A model generated the notes under the pieces. That model saw nothing but the letters and a program-made list of their open reading frames with translations, had not been told where the DNA came from and searched no databases. Made by a program: the position numbers and the translations under genes. From Tetragenococcus halophilus subsp. halophilus DSM 20339 (GTDB taxonomy: Bacteria; Bacillota; Bacilli; Lactobacillales; Enterococcaceae), in assembly GCF_003841405.1 (NCBI RefSeq), contig NZ_PXYA01000001.1, forward strand, positions 558,001 to 622,000: a DNA stretch of 64,000 bases. The letters run 5' to 3'. This document shows, in pieces, positions 40,835-48,383 of the stretch. The first letter of the stretch is position 1. Every line of letters begins with the position of its first letter.

Positions 40835-41983
40835 TTAAGCATGATATCTTTCTTGTCCATCCAAATAAGTAGCACTCAAGGTCATATCTGGATTTAAAAC
40901 AATAAAGTCCGCAGCTCTACCTTTTTTAATTCTTCCACAGCTATCATCAATATTTGAGCTAATTGCTGGAACCAAGCTTCCCATTGTAATTGCCTGCTCT
41001 GGTGTGGCAATGTTCCAATCTACAACGTTTTTCACACCCTCTTTTAGCTTCAAAATACTTCCAGCTAAGTTTCCTTCTTTCATTCTAGCTGTACCATCTT
41101 TAACAACTACTGGAAATTCTCCTAGAATATAATCGCCGTCTGGCATTCCTCCAGCCATCATACAATCTGTAATTAAAGAAACACGATTATAGCCCATTTT
41201 TTGAATAAGCAATTCTGCTGCTTTAGGATGAACATGATAGCCATCGCAAATCAGTTCAGCATACACATCGTTTAATGTTAACAAGGCACCTACCATCCCA
41301 GGTTCACGATGATTCAAACCACTCATGCCATTATAAGCATGGACAAAAACATCAGCGCCTGCTTCAACCGCAGAAGATGCTTGTTGAAAAGTAGCACTAC
41401 TGTGGCCCAAAGATACAACCACATCTTCATCACTGACTTGTTTAACGAAATCTTCTACACCATCTCTTTCGGGCGCAAGCGCGATCTTTTTAATAATACT
41501 TCCAGAAGCTTCTTGCCATTCATGAAAAGTATCAGTATCCGGATCACTAAAGTAAGCAGGATTTTGTGCGCCTTTGTGTTCTTCCGTAAAAAAAGGACCT
41601 TCAAAATAAATCCCTTGAATTTTAGCTCCTTTTTCGCTACCTTTTACCTCTCCTAACATTTTAGCTACATCTTTTAAATGTTTTCTACTTGAAGTTAAGG
41701 TTGTTGGTAAAAAGGAAGTCACGCCACAAGAAAGTAGCCCTTCTGAAATTTCATTCATTCCTTGTGCATCATTATCCATCACATCATGATTTTTGAAGCC
41801 GTGAATATGTGTATCAACTAAACCAGGTGCGATCCATTTACCACTTTGGTCAATAATATTTACTTTTTCGTCGGGAAGTGTTTTATAGTATTGTCCAAAT
41901 TTTCCATCTACAATTTCTAAATAACCCTTATCTTCAACATGGGACGCGAAAAAAAACCTATCTGCTGCTAGAAATTCTCTCAT
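40835..41983 (-). CDS. nagA: N-acetylglucosamine-6-phosphate deacetylase
   Basis: 382 residues, amidohydrolase fold. Metal-binding DTHIHGFKNHD follows an N-terminal beta-sandwich; then YFEGPFFTEEHKGAQ (metal-bound Glu), SLGHSSATF (His) and FVHAYNGMSGLNHREPG, and catalytic Asp in SLITDCMMAGGMPDG. It removes acetate from GlcNAc-6-P ahead of NagB, serving wall recycling and amino-sugar use. Single gene with its own operator-bearing promoter; nagB is not nearby. Confidence 0.96.
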   Translation of the reverse strand: MREFLAADRFFFASHVEDKGYLEIVDGKFGQYYKTLPDEKVNIIDQSGKWIAPGLVDTHIHGFKNHDVMDNDAQGMNEISEGLLSCGVTSFLPTTLTSSRKHLKDVAKMLGEVKGSEKGAKIQGIYFEGPFFTEEHKGAQNPAYFSDPDTDTFHEWQEASGSIIKKIALAPERDGVEDFVKQVSDEDVVVSLGHSSATFQQASSAVEAGADVFVHAYNGMSGLNHREPGMVGALLTLNDVYAELICDGYHVHPKAAELLIQKMGYNRVSLITDCMMAGGMPDGDYILGEFPVVVKDGTARMKEGNLAGSILKLKEGVKNVVDWNIATPEQAITMGSLVPAISSNIDDSCGRIKKGRAADFIVLNPDMTLSATYLDGQERYHA

Positions 41984-42019
41984 TTTAATCTCTCCTCGTT
42001 TGCTTCTTTTCCTACAATT

Positions 42020-42064
42020 AACCTACGCTAATTTTATAGTAAAGTCAAGAATGGTCTACACCGT
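42020..42064 (-). promoter_or_regulatory. nagA promoter with NagR/DasR-type operator
   Basis: -35 TTGACT (42043-42048), 17-base spacer, -10 TAGGTT (42020-42025). Just upstream is ATGGTCTACACCGT (42051-42064), matching 10 of 12 bases of the GntR-family NagR/DasR consensus TGGTCTAGACCA. This suggests amino-sugar-responsive control. The regulator gene is not in the window. Confidence 0.65.
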
Positions 42065-42222
42065 TTTTTCCCCATGAAATAATCCTTGCATCATAGAAAA
42101 AATAATAGTATAGTCTAGCAAGAGGATTTGGCAATGCTTAATTTGTCTGCCCTTAAAACAAGCCTAAAAGTATCATCCAGGTATTTTTACTTGACTCAAC
42201 TAATTAGATAGGAGCCGATGAT

Positions 42223-42405
42223 ATGGTAGAAAATACAACAGTAACATTTGAGTGGGAAAACACCACCTTATCTGGTCAGGTTTCAAAAGAATATGAAAAT
42301 TCATATTTAGTTGAAATTGACAACCCAACTAAAGAAATCGCTGATAGTTATAATGGCCGAATGGTTGTTAGTAAAAAAGCATGTAAAATCAAAGAAGACA
42401 ATTAA
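42223..42405 (+). CDS. DUF2187 family small protein
   Basis: 60 residues, a small beta-rich protein of the DUF2187 (YkvS-like) family: TVTFEWENTTLSGQVSKEYENSYLVEI and YNGRMVVSKKACKI resemble a KOW-like strand pair. The function is unknown. ATG 42223 with TAGGAG upstream; a strong terminator follows. It converges with the aminotransferase gene. Confidence 0.8.
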   Translation: MVENTTVTFEWENTTLSGQVSKEYENSYLVEIDNPTKEIADSYNGRMVVSKKACKIKEDN

Positions 42406-42410
42406 AGGCA

Positions 42411-42460
42411 AAAATACTACGCTCACATACATCACTTTGGGTATATGAGCGTAGTATTTT
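42411..42460. terminator. Bidirectional terminator between the DUF2187 gene and the aminotransferase gene
   Basis: 15-bp stem AAAATACTACGCTCA / TGAGCGTAGTATTTT with a 20-base loop, shared by converging genes. Confidence 0.85.
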
Positions 42461-43678
42461 TTATTTTTGCTTATAAGTAGCCAAGAACTCTTTCATTTTC
42501 TCTGTCGTTAATTTTAAATCATCTAAATTAGGCAGATAAACAATTCGGAAATGATCAGGCTGTTGCCAATTAAAACCACCGCCATGAACTAATAAAACAT
42601 GATATTCGTGTAAAAAGTCCAATACAAACTGTTCATCATCCAAGATATTAAAACGCTTGGTATCAATTTTAGGAAAAATATAAAAAGCTGCTTTAGGCTT
42701 AACGGCTGAAAGGCCTTCTATACTATTAATCGCATTATAAATATACTCTCGTTGCTCATAAATTCGCCCACCAGGAAGTAGTAGTTCATCAACACTTTGA
42801 TATCCGCCTAATGCTGTTTGGATAATTTGTTGTGATAAAACATTTGAACATAAACGCATAGACGAAAGCATATTTAAGCCTTCAATATAGTCTTTGATAT
42901 GAGATTTGTCCCCACTGATTACCATCCAACCTACACGAAAACCAGCTACACGATGAGATTTCGACAAACCACTAAAGGTCACAATCGGACGATCCGGTGC
43001 TAAAGTTGCAATGGGAATATGTTTATATTCATCCATGACTAAACGATCATAAATTTCATCAGAAAAGATAATCAGATCAAATTCCCTAGCGATTTGAACA
43101 ACGCCTTCTAAAACTTCCTTAGGATAAACTGCTCCTGTTGGATTGTTAGGATTGATCAAAACAATCGCTTTTGTTTTACTAGTTACTTTAGAACGAATAT
43201 CATCTATATCCGGATTCCATTCACTGGCCTCATCACAGATATAATGAACGGGCTTTCCACCTGCTAAAGATACTGAAGCTGTCCACAAAGGATAATCTGG
43301 CATAGGTACAAGTACTTCGTCTCCATTATTACAAAGCCCTTGCATTGACATTGTAATCAGTTCACTAACACCGTTACCAGTATAGATGTCATTAATTGAA
43401 ACTTCAGGAAAATCACGTAATTGACAGTACTGTTCAATCGCTTTTCTTGCTGAAAAAACACCCTTTGAATCAGAATACCCTTCTGATTCTCGTACATTCA
43501 TAATTAAGTCGCGAACCACTTCATTCGGAGCTTCAAATCCAAAAGTCGCAGGATTACCAGTATTTAATTTTAAAATACTAACCCCTTCTTCTTGCATACG
43601 ATCCGCTTCTTCTACCACCGGTCCTCTTACATCGTAACTGACACCTTCAAGTTTACCGGATTTTTCAAAATCTCTCAT
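42461..43678 (-). CDS. AlaA/AlaT-like aminotransferase, class I
   Basis: 405 residues, fold-type I PLP enzyme: LVPMPDYPLWTASVSLAGGKPVHY, INPNNPTGAVYPKE, the DEIYDRLVMDE Asp/Tyr contacts, and PLP-Lys in SGLSKSHRVAGFRVGW. The C-terminal HGGGFNW and FRIVYLP resemble the AlaA (YfbQ) group, which converts pyruvate and glutamate to alanine and 2-oxoglutarate. That would fit the pyruvate-centred gene content, but substrate specificity is inferred. Confidence 0.9.
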   Translation of the reverse strand: MRDFEKSGKLEGVSYDVRGPVVEEADRMQEEGVSILKLNTGNPATFGFEAPNEVVRDLIMNVRESEGYSDSKGVFSARKAIEQYCQLRDFPEVSINDIYTGNGVSELITMSMQGLCNNGDEVLVPMPDYPLWTASVSLAGGKPVHYICDEASEWNPDIDDIRSKVTSKTKAIVLINPNNPTGAVYPKEVLEGVVQIAREFDLIIFSDEIYDRLVMDEYKHIPIATLAPDRPIVTFSGLSKSHRVAGFRVGWMVISGDKSHIKDYIEGLNMLSSMRLCSNVLSQQIIQTALGGYQSVDELLLPGGRIYEQREYIYNAINSIEGLSAVKPKAAFYIFPKIDTKRFNILDDEQFVLDFLHEYHVLLVHGGGFNWQQPDHFRIVYLPNLDDLKLTTEKMKEFLATYKQK

Positions 43679-43787
43679 AAGCCTTCCTCTTTCCAGAAAT
43701 CCTTTGTTTATAACAAAAGATAGAATAAGATTTCAAGACTATATTATAGCAAAAAACTTTTAAAAAACGTAGAAAGAAATCTTAATT

Positions 43788-44034
43788 TTGAAAAATTTAT
43801 AATCCACAAATATAAGAAGCCATTATAAAACGAAGTATACTCAAAGCTCATTTCTATTTGTCAGGCGCCGCGCCGTCAATCATTTGTTTTTTTATTAGCT
43901 AAACTCTTATCTACCAAGACTTCTCCCTCGAGTTAGCATTTATAAAATAAAATTACTTTCACTTATACTAAAATAATTTAGCCTTGTCACTGTAACTAAC
44001 TCGGCGATAAGAAGTCTGTTATCGCCTTGTTTTT
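43788..44034 (+). ncRNA. Candidate small RNA or structured leader
   Basis: This intergenic stretch has a promoter-like TTGAAA-N17-TATAAG (43788-43816), and a compact GC-rich GGCGCCGCGCC at about 43865-43875. There is also an inverted pair CGAGTTAG (43929-43936) / CTAACTCG (43996-44003), and a terminator hairpin GGCGATAA / TTATCGCC (44003-44026) followed by TTGTTTTTT. The expected transcript is about 210 nt with no ORF. It ends about 40 bases before the next gene, so it could be an independent small RNA or an attenuated leader. No known family was recognised. Confidence 0.35.
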
Positions 44035-44077
44035 TATGGTATGATGAAGAAAAAATACGAATAAGGGAATGAATTTC

Positions 44078-44779
44078 ATGAAAGATATTAATCAAATTAA
44101 GCGAAAACATTCTCGTTTTCCTGCTTTCTCCGATGAGACAGGTGTTAAACTTCAATCTGAAAAAAATCATCCATCATTTTCAAATGATGAACCTTGGATC
44201 CTAACCGAGGATAATGATGCACCGCTAACGAAAACATTGTTGAAACAAAATAAGAAAAAAAGAGGGATCCGCCGTTCCAAAAAAGTTAGCCAAGAAAAAA
44301 CCGGTCTGACTAAATATGAAGAAAATGAACTAAAAGAACATAAAAAGCATCTACCCGATTATTCTGCTAAGCATAATTCTTCTTTTGGAAGCACGTATAC
44401 ACACGCAACTGCAAAAAATGAAAGTCCGACTGATTCTTTGCAAAGAAAAAATAATCGAAGGTCCTATTTTGCTTCTAAATACGTGCCAGCGACAGAGGCC
44501 AACAATAAAAATGAACATAAGAAGTCAGAAAAAGAGCTTTTAAATTCGTTGAAAAAATCTCAAGAGGATTATTTGATGTTTGAGACTGATGATACTAATC
44601 TTAAGTCAAAAGATAACAGTGATGTGCGTATTCATAAGTATGATCAAAATGAGTTATCTAATAGAGAACAAACGAAGGCAAAAAATAAAAAGGCGGGTAT
44701 ACTTAATCGTTCACTCAAGGGTATGATTGAGGAAGATACAAATGATCTGAAAGAAAATGGATACTTTCGAGAAGGGTAA
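44078..44779 (+). CDS. Highly charged, probably disordered protein of unknown function
   Basis: About 233 residues, rich in Lys, Glu, Asn, Asp and Ser, with no signal peptide or membrane helix and low sequence complexity. Repeated KKSxK/NKKx patterns suggest an intrinsically disordered protein; the segment HKKSEKELLNSLKKSQEDYLMFETDD is helical, and KAGILNRSLKGMIEEDTNDLKENGYFREG closes the chain. The start is ATG 44078 with AAGGGA nine bases upstream; an ATG three codons earlier abuts that site. No family was recognised. A TATGAT about 30 bases upstream may be its -10. Confidence 0.65.
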   Translation: MKDINQIKRKHSRFPAFSDETGVKLQSEKNHPSFSNDEPWILTEDNDAPLTKTLLKQNKKKRGIRRSKKVSQEKTGLTKYEENELKEHKKHLPDYSAKHNSSFGSTYTHATAKNESPTDSLQRKNNRRSYFASKYVPATEANNKNEHKKSEKELLNSLKKSQEDYLMFETDDTNLKSKDNSDVRIHKYDQNELSNREQTKAKNKKAGILNRSLKGMIEEDTNDLKENGYFREG

Positions 44780-44812
44780 ATGAATGAAAAAACGCTCATT
44801 TTTTATTTATTA

Positions 44813-44840
44813 TTGACAAAAATATACATATTGATATAAT
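44813..44840 (+). promoter_or_regulatory. Promoter of tRNA-Leu
   Basis: Consensus -35 TTGACA (44813-44818), 16-base spacer, consensus -10 TATAAT (44835-44840), 14 bases ahead of the tRNA. Confidence 0.85.
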
Positions 44841-44854
44841 AATTTTTGTCGATT

Positions 44855-44939
44855 GCGGATGTGTTGGAATTGGTAGACAAGCAAGATTAAGGATCTTGTG
44901 GGCATATCGCTCGTGTGGGTTCGAGTCCCACCATCCGCA
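44855..44939 (+). tRNA. tRNA-Leu (anticodon AAG)
   Basis: 85-nt class II tRNA with acceptor stem GCGGATG / CATCCGC and discriminator A. The D-arm is TTGGAATTGGTAGAC, and the anticodon stem CAAGA / TCTTG encloses loop TTAAGGA (anticodon 44889-44891). It has a long variable arm (TGGGCATATCGCTCGT) and a T-arm GTGGGTTCGAGTCCCAC. CCA is not encoded. A single-gene unit with its own promoter and terminator. Confidence 0.97.
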
Positions 44940-44951
44940 TTGTTTGGATAG

Positions 44952-44986
44952 AAGTAGCTAGACCTATGATGTCTAGCTACTTTTTT
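44952..44986 (+). terminator. Terminator of tRNA-Leu
   Basis: 12-bp stem AAGTAGCTAGAC / GTCTAGCTACTT with a 7-base loop and TTTTTT tail. Its arm resembles the start of the tandem-repeat units that follow. Confidence 0.9.
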
Positions 44987-45033
44987 ATCTATATTTAGTT
45001 TTATAGCCCTTTCTCCTATAAATTCTTTATACC

Positions 45034-45382
45034 AAAGTAGCTAGATTTCTGAATTTTAGAGTTAGTCTGCTAAAGTAGCTTTAGTTTTTTCGAAATCTTG
45101 AGCTAGTCTGGCAAAATAGCTTTAGTTTTCTTAAAATTTAGAGCTAGTCTGGCAAAGTAGTTCTAGTTTTCTTAAAATTTAGAGCTAGTCCGACAAAGTA
45201 GCTTTAGTTTTTCCGAAATCTTGAGTTAGTCTGGCAAAGTAGCTCTAGTTTTTCCGAAATCTTGAGTTAGTCTGGCAAAGTAGTTCTAGTTTTTCCGAAA
45301 TCTTGAGTTAGTCTGACAAAGTAGCTCTAGTTTTTCCGAAATCTTGAGTTAGTTTGGCAAAGTAGTTCTAGTTTTTTAAATT
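45034..45382 (+). repeat. Tandem array, 41-bp unit, about 8.5 copies, each junction a potential hairpin
   Basis: Units begin AAAGTAG(C/T)T at 45034 (38 bp, divergent), 45072, 45113, 45154, 45195, 45236, 45277, 45318 and 45359 (partial). The interval from 45072 on is exactly 41 bp. Each unit contains CTAGTTTTT-(CCGAAATCTTGAG or similar)-TTAGTCTGGC. Across junctions, GAG(C/T)TA pairs with TAG(C/T)T(C/T) around a loop GTCTGGCAAAG, and changes on the two sides keep pairing (C-G, U-G or G-U). 41 is not a multiple of 3 and no ORF spans the array, so it is non-coding. Confidence 0.9.
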
Positions 45383-45443
45383 CTAGAATCATTTTTTTAA
45401 GAAAAGTGGTGATCGACAATAATTCTTGTGGAAACAATATAAA

Positions 45444-45486
45444 AAAAGCTTTACAAAGGAAAATTCTCTCCCTTTGTAAAGCTTTT
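45444..45486 (-). terminator. Terminator after the 45.5-kb aldo/keto reductase gene
   Basis: 16-bp stem AAAAGCTTTACAAAGG / CCTTTGTAAAGCTTTT with an 11-base loop, directly following the stop at 45490; T-run on the minus strand. Confidence 0.85.
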
Positions 45487-45489
45487 GTT

Positions 45490-46416
45490 TTAGGCAAATA
45501 TTTTATCAATCTTTTGTACTTCTTCATCTGTCAATTGAACATTTAAGGTTTGTAAATTGCTATCTACTTGTTCTTCGCGTTTAGCACCAGGGATAATAGC
45601 ATCGATAACATCTACCTGTAAGTAAAACGCCAATACAATATTGGCAACTGAGGTATTTTTTACTTCCGCTATTTCTTTCAGCTGATTTACTTTTTGGACG
45701 TTATCTTGGAACTTATCACCTTGAAAGTCTTCTTGGCCACCACGTAAATCTCCTTCAGGAAATGTTTCATTGCCGTTGTACTTACCAGTTAAAAGTCCTG
45801 ATTGGAATGGGAAGTAAGGAACAAATGAAATGTTATTTTCCCGTAAGTAAGGGAATAGATCATTTTCCGGTTCACGATGCAATAGGTTATAATAACCTTC
45901 AAATACATCGACATCTCCGTTCTTATTAGCTTCTTTTAATTGATCCAGCGAAAAGTTAGAAACACCAATTGAACGAATCAAACCTTCATCTTTTAATTCT
46001 TTTAAAGCTTGAACTGCTTCATCCTTAGGCGTGTTTTCATCAGGAAAATGAATATAAAATAGATCGATATAATCTGTTTGCAGCCGTTTTAAAGATTTTC
46101 TTACACACTCTTTTAAGAATTCAGGTGAGTTATCAATATTTTCTCCGTTTTGTGCTCCTTTAGAAGCAATAACTAATTGGTCTCGATTACCTAACTCTTT
46201 AACAACTTCACCTATCAACTCTTCAGAGCGTCCTAGGCCATAAACGTAAGCTGTATCCAAAAAGTCAATGCCAGAATTAATGACATATTTTAGTAATTTT
46301 TTATTTTCCTCTTCATCTAAATTAGGATATAAATTGTGACCTCCAATTGCGTTAGCGCCAAAACCAATTGGATTAACATTTAAGCCGGAATTTCCTAGTG
46401 CTACTTTTGTTGCCAT
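45490..46416 (-). CDS. Aldo/keto reductase
   Basis: About 308 residues, intact. It has [20 protein letters not shown] (catalytic Asp/Tyr), [57 protein letters not shown], and the coenzyme-site [20 protein letters not shown]. The start ATG 46416 has GAGGAGG nine bases upstream; an in-frame ATG nine codons earlier lacks one. NADPH-dependent carbonyl reductase; the substrate is unknown. Only distantly similar to the pseudogene at 27.5-28.4 kb. Confidence 0.9.
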   Translation of the reverse strand: MATKVALGNSGLNVNPIGFGANAIGGHNLYPNLDEEENKKLLKYVINSGIDFLDTAYVYGLGRSEELIGEVVKELGNRDQLVIASKGAQNGENIDNSPEFLKECVRKSLKRLQTDYIDLFYIHFPDENTPKDEAVQALKELKDEGLIRSIGVSNFSLDQLKEANKNGDVDVFEGYYNLLHREPENDLFPYLRENNISFVPYFPFQSGLLTGKYNGNETFPEGDLRGGQEDFQGDKFQDNVQKVNQLKEIAEVKNTSVANIVLAFYLQVDVIDAIIPGAKREEQVDSNLQTLNVQLTDEEVQKIDKIFA

Positions 46417-46523
46417 CTTTACATTCCTCCTCTTATTTATCATATAACCATCTTAAATCACAAACTTTCTTTTATCAAAAATTTAGATTAAATATTTATA
46501 GACGAAGGAATGATGAACAAGTT

Positions 46524-48383
46524 TTACTTTTTTGTTATAGCCCGATATTTTTCAATACTTTTCTTTTTTTGTTCACTCGTAATCAATAAATAACTATTTT
46601 CTTTTAAAGTTCGATCAGAAAAACGTTGATGAACTTCTTTAATCATAGCTGTGTCATCGGCAATAAAGGTTAAATTCCCATTTACTGTGGTAGGATAATT
46701 GCCGGGATTTATTAAAAGTGCTACATAGTTATCTTCAGAATAACGTAAGATTCCAAATAATTGTGGACCGTAGAAAAAGCAGACATCTCCTTTTGTTAAT
46801 AAAGCATTTTTTTTACGAAAACTAATCCATTTTTGACAATCATCGTAAATATCTTGATTAATAGTATTCCAAGGAAAAAATTTCCGATTTTCTGGATCTT
46901 TACCACCAGTAAGCCCCGCTTCGTCCCCATAATAAATGCAAGGTACGCCAGGGAAAATAAACATCATAGCAAAAGCTAAATCAAGTTTTTGTAAATGATT
47001 TCCTAATTCAGATAAAATTCGTTCTGTATCATGTGTACCTATATTATTTAGGTTATTAAAAAATATATCTGCTGGATAATTTTCATATAGGACCATCAAT
47101 GACTTGGCAACATCTTCTGGCGTTTTATTTTCATTCAACAAATCAATAACACTATTGCGCAGTGGATAATTCATGACACCTTGTAAATGGTCTCCTAGAA
47201 TGTACTCTCGTCTATGATGGTATGAAATTTTGTTGGAAGCATCTTCCCAAACTTCTCCTAATAAAACTTTTTCTGGAAAATTTTCTAGATTTTTTCGAAT
47301 CCCTTTAATAAATTCATCAGAAAGTTCATCTGCCACATCCAAGCGCCAACCATCAACACCTAACTGATTCCACTTCGACAAAACACTGTTAGTATTTCCG
47401 TAAATAAATGCTTGAAATCCAGGATCTTCTTTATTTACTTCTGGTAAATCCTTGATCCCCCACCAAGATGCATAATCATCTGGATAATCATAAAAAGTAA
47501 ACCAAGAGTAATACGGACTATAACGATCGTTGTACGCGCCTTTGTCTTTTCCATAATTTCCGTTAACGTTAAAATAGCGACTATTCTGACCTACATGACT
47601 AAAAACACCATCTAAAATTAAACGCATATCGTTTTCATGTAAAGTATTTACCAATGTTTCAAAGTCTTCTTGTGTACCTAAAACTGGATCGATAGCAAAA
47701 TAATCAGCTGTATCATAACGATGATTACTGCTTGCTTCAAATATAGGATTCAAATAAATGCCATTAACGCCTAATTCTTTCAGGTAAGGGATTTTTTGTA
47801 GAATACCTTTAAAATTTCCTCCAAAAAAATCCCAGCGTAAAATTTCGCCATCTGCATCTTTGACATATAACGGATCATCTTCTTCGGTAGCATAAATATA
47901 AGAATTTTTTTTGGGGGAGTTAATGATCTGATCAGGATTGCCATTGGCAAATCGATCAGGAAAAATTTGATAAAAGATTCCTTCACGATACCATTCTGGT
48001 GCTTTTTCCTCTTCTTTGTAGCAAGTGACCTGATAGTCCCAAACAGCTTCAGAGGAAGAGAACTTTTGCCCTTCCCCTCCCTTTTTTGTAGGTCCATAAT
48101 ATTCTGTCAAAGTTTTACCGTTCTCTTGGGTCTGTACCACAAAATGATAGTAATATAATCCAATCTGTTGGTTAAAGAAATATTCACAGGAAAATTGTGT
48201 TTCTTCCTTTTTTTTCATAGTAATTACCTTTTCTTCTTGGAAATCTTTATGAATAACCAAATAAACGGCCATGATTTTTTCAGCTATCACTTCAATGGTA
48301 AATGTCGCAACTTCGTTTTCTTTTACTGCACCAAAAGGTTTCTTATGGGTAATTTTCCAAGGATTAAAACGGATGACTGCCAT
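46524..48383 (-). CDS. GH13 alpha-glucan hydrolase, neopullulanase/cyclomaltodextrinase type
   Basis: About 619 residues. An N-terminal beta-sandwich (CBM34-like, 1-120) precedes the GH13 barrel. The motifs in order are DGVFSHVG, DGWRLDVADEL (nucleophile Asp), LLGEVWED (acid/base Glu) and NIGTHDTERI (Asp), followed by a C-terminal beta domain. No signal peptide, so an intracellular enzyme acting on maltodextrin or glycogen branches. The start ATG 48383, behind GAGGGG, overlaps the glgP 3' end by 20 bp; translation was probably coupled to glgP. Last gene of the glycogen operon. Confidence 0.88.
   Translation of the reverse strand: MAVIRFNPWKITHKKPFGAVKENEVATFTIEVIAEKIMAVYLVIHKDFQEEKVITMKKKEETQFSCEYFFNQQIGLYYYHFVVQTQENGKTLTEYYGPTKKGGEGQKFSSSEAVWDYQVTCYKEEEKAPEWYREGIFYQIFPDRFANGNPDQIINSPKKNSYIYATEEDDPLYVKDADGEILRWDFFGGNFKGILQKIPYLKELGVNGIYLNPIFEASSNHRYDTADYFAIDPVLGTQEDFETLVNTLHENDMRLILDGVFSHVGQNSRYFNVNGNYGKDKGAYNDRYSPYYSWFTFYDYPDDYASWWGIKDLPEVNKEDPGFQAFIYGNTNSVLSKWNQLGVDGWRLDVADELSDEFIKGIRKNLENFPEKVLLGEVWEDASNKISYHHRREYILGDHLQGVMNYPLRNSVIDLLNENKTPEDVAKSLMVLYENYPADIFFNNLNNIGTHDTERILSELGNHLQKLDLAFAMMFIFPGVPCIYYGDEAGLTGGKDPENRKFFPWNTINQDIYDDCQKWISFRKKNALLTKGDVCFFYGPQLFGILRYSEDNYVALLINPGNYPTTVNGNLTFIADDTAMIKEVHQRFSDRTLKENSYLLITSEQKKKSIEKYRAITKK

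Noticed and set aside
45034-45382. Tandem array considered as a CRISPR array
   Set aside because: Units follow one another with no variable spacers, the unit is degenerate, and no cas genes are near.
45327-45527. 66-codon minus-strand reading across the repeat array and the aldo/keto reductase terminator
   Set aside because: It runs through repeats and a terminator hairpin and has no ribosome-binding site; the 41-bp period breaks the frame.
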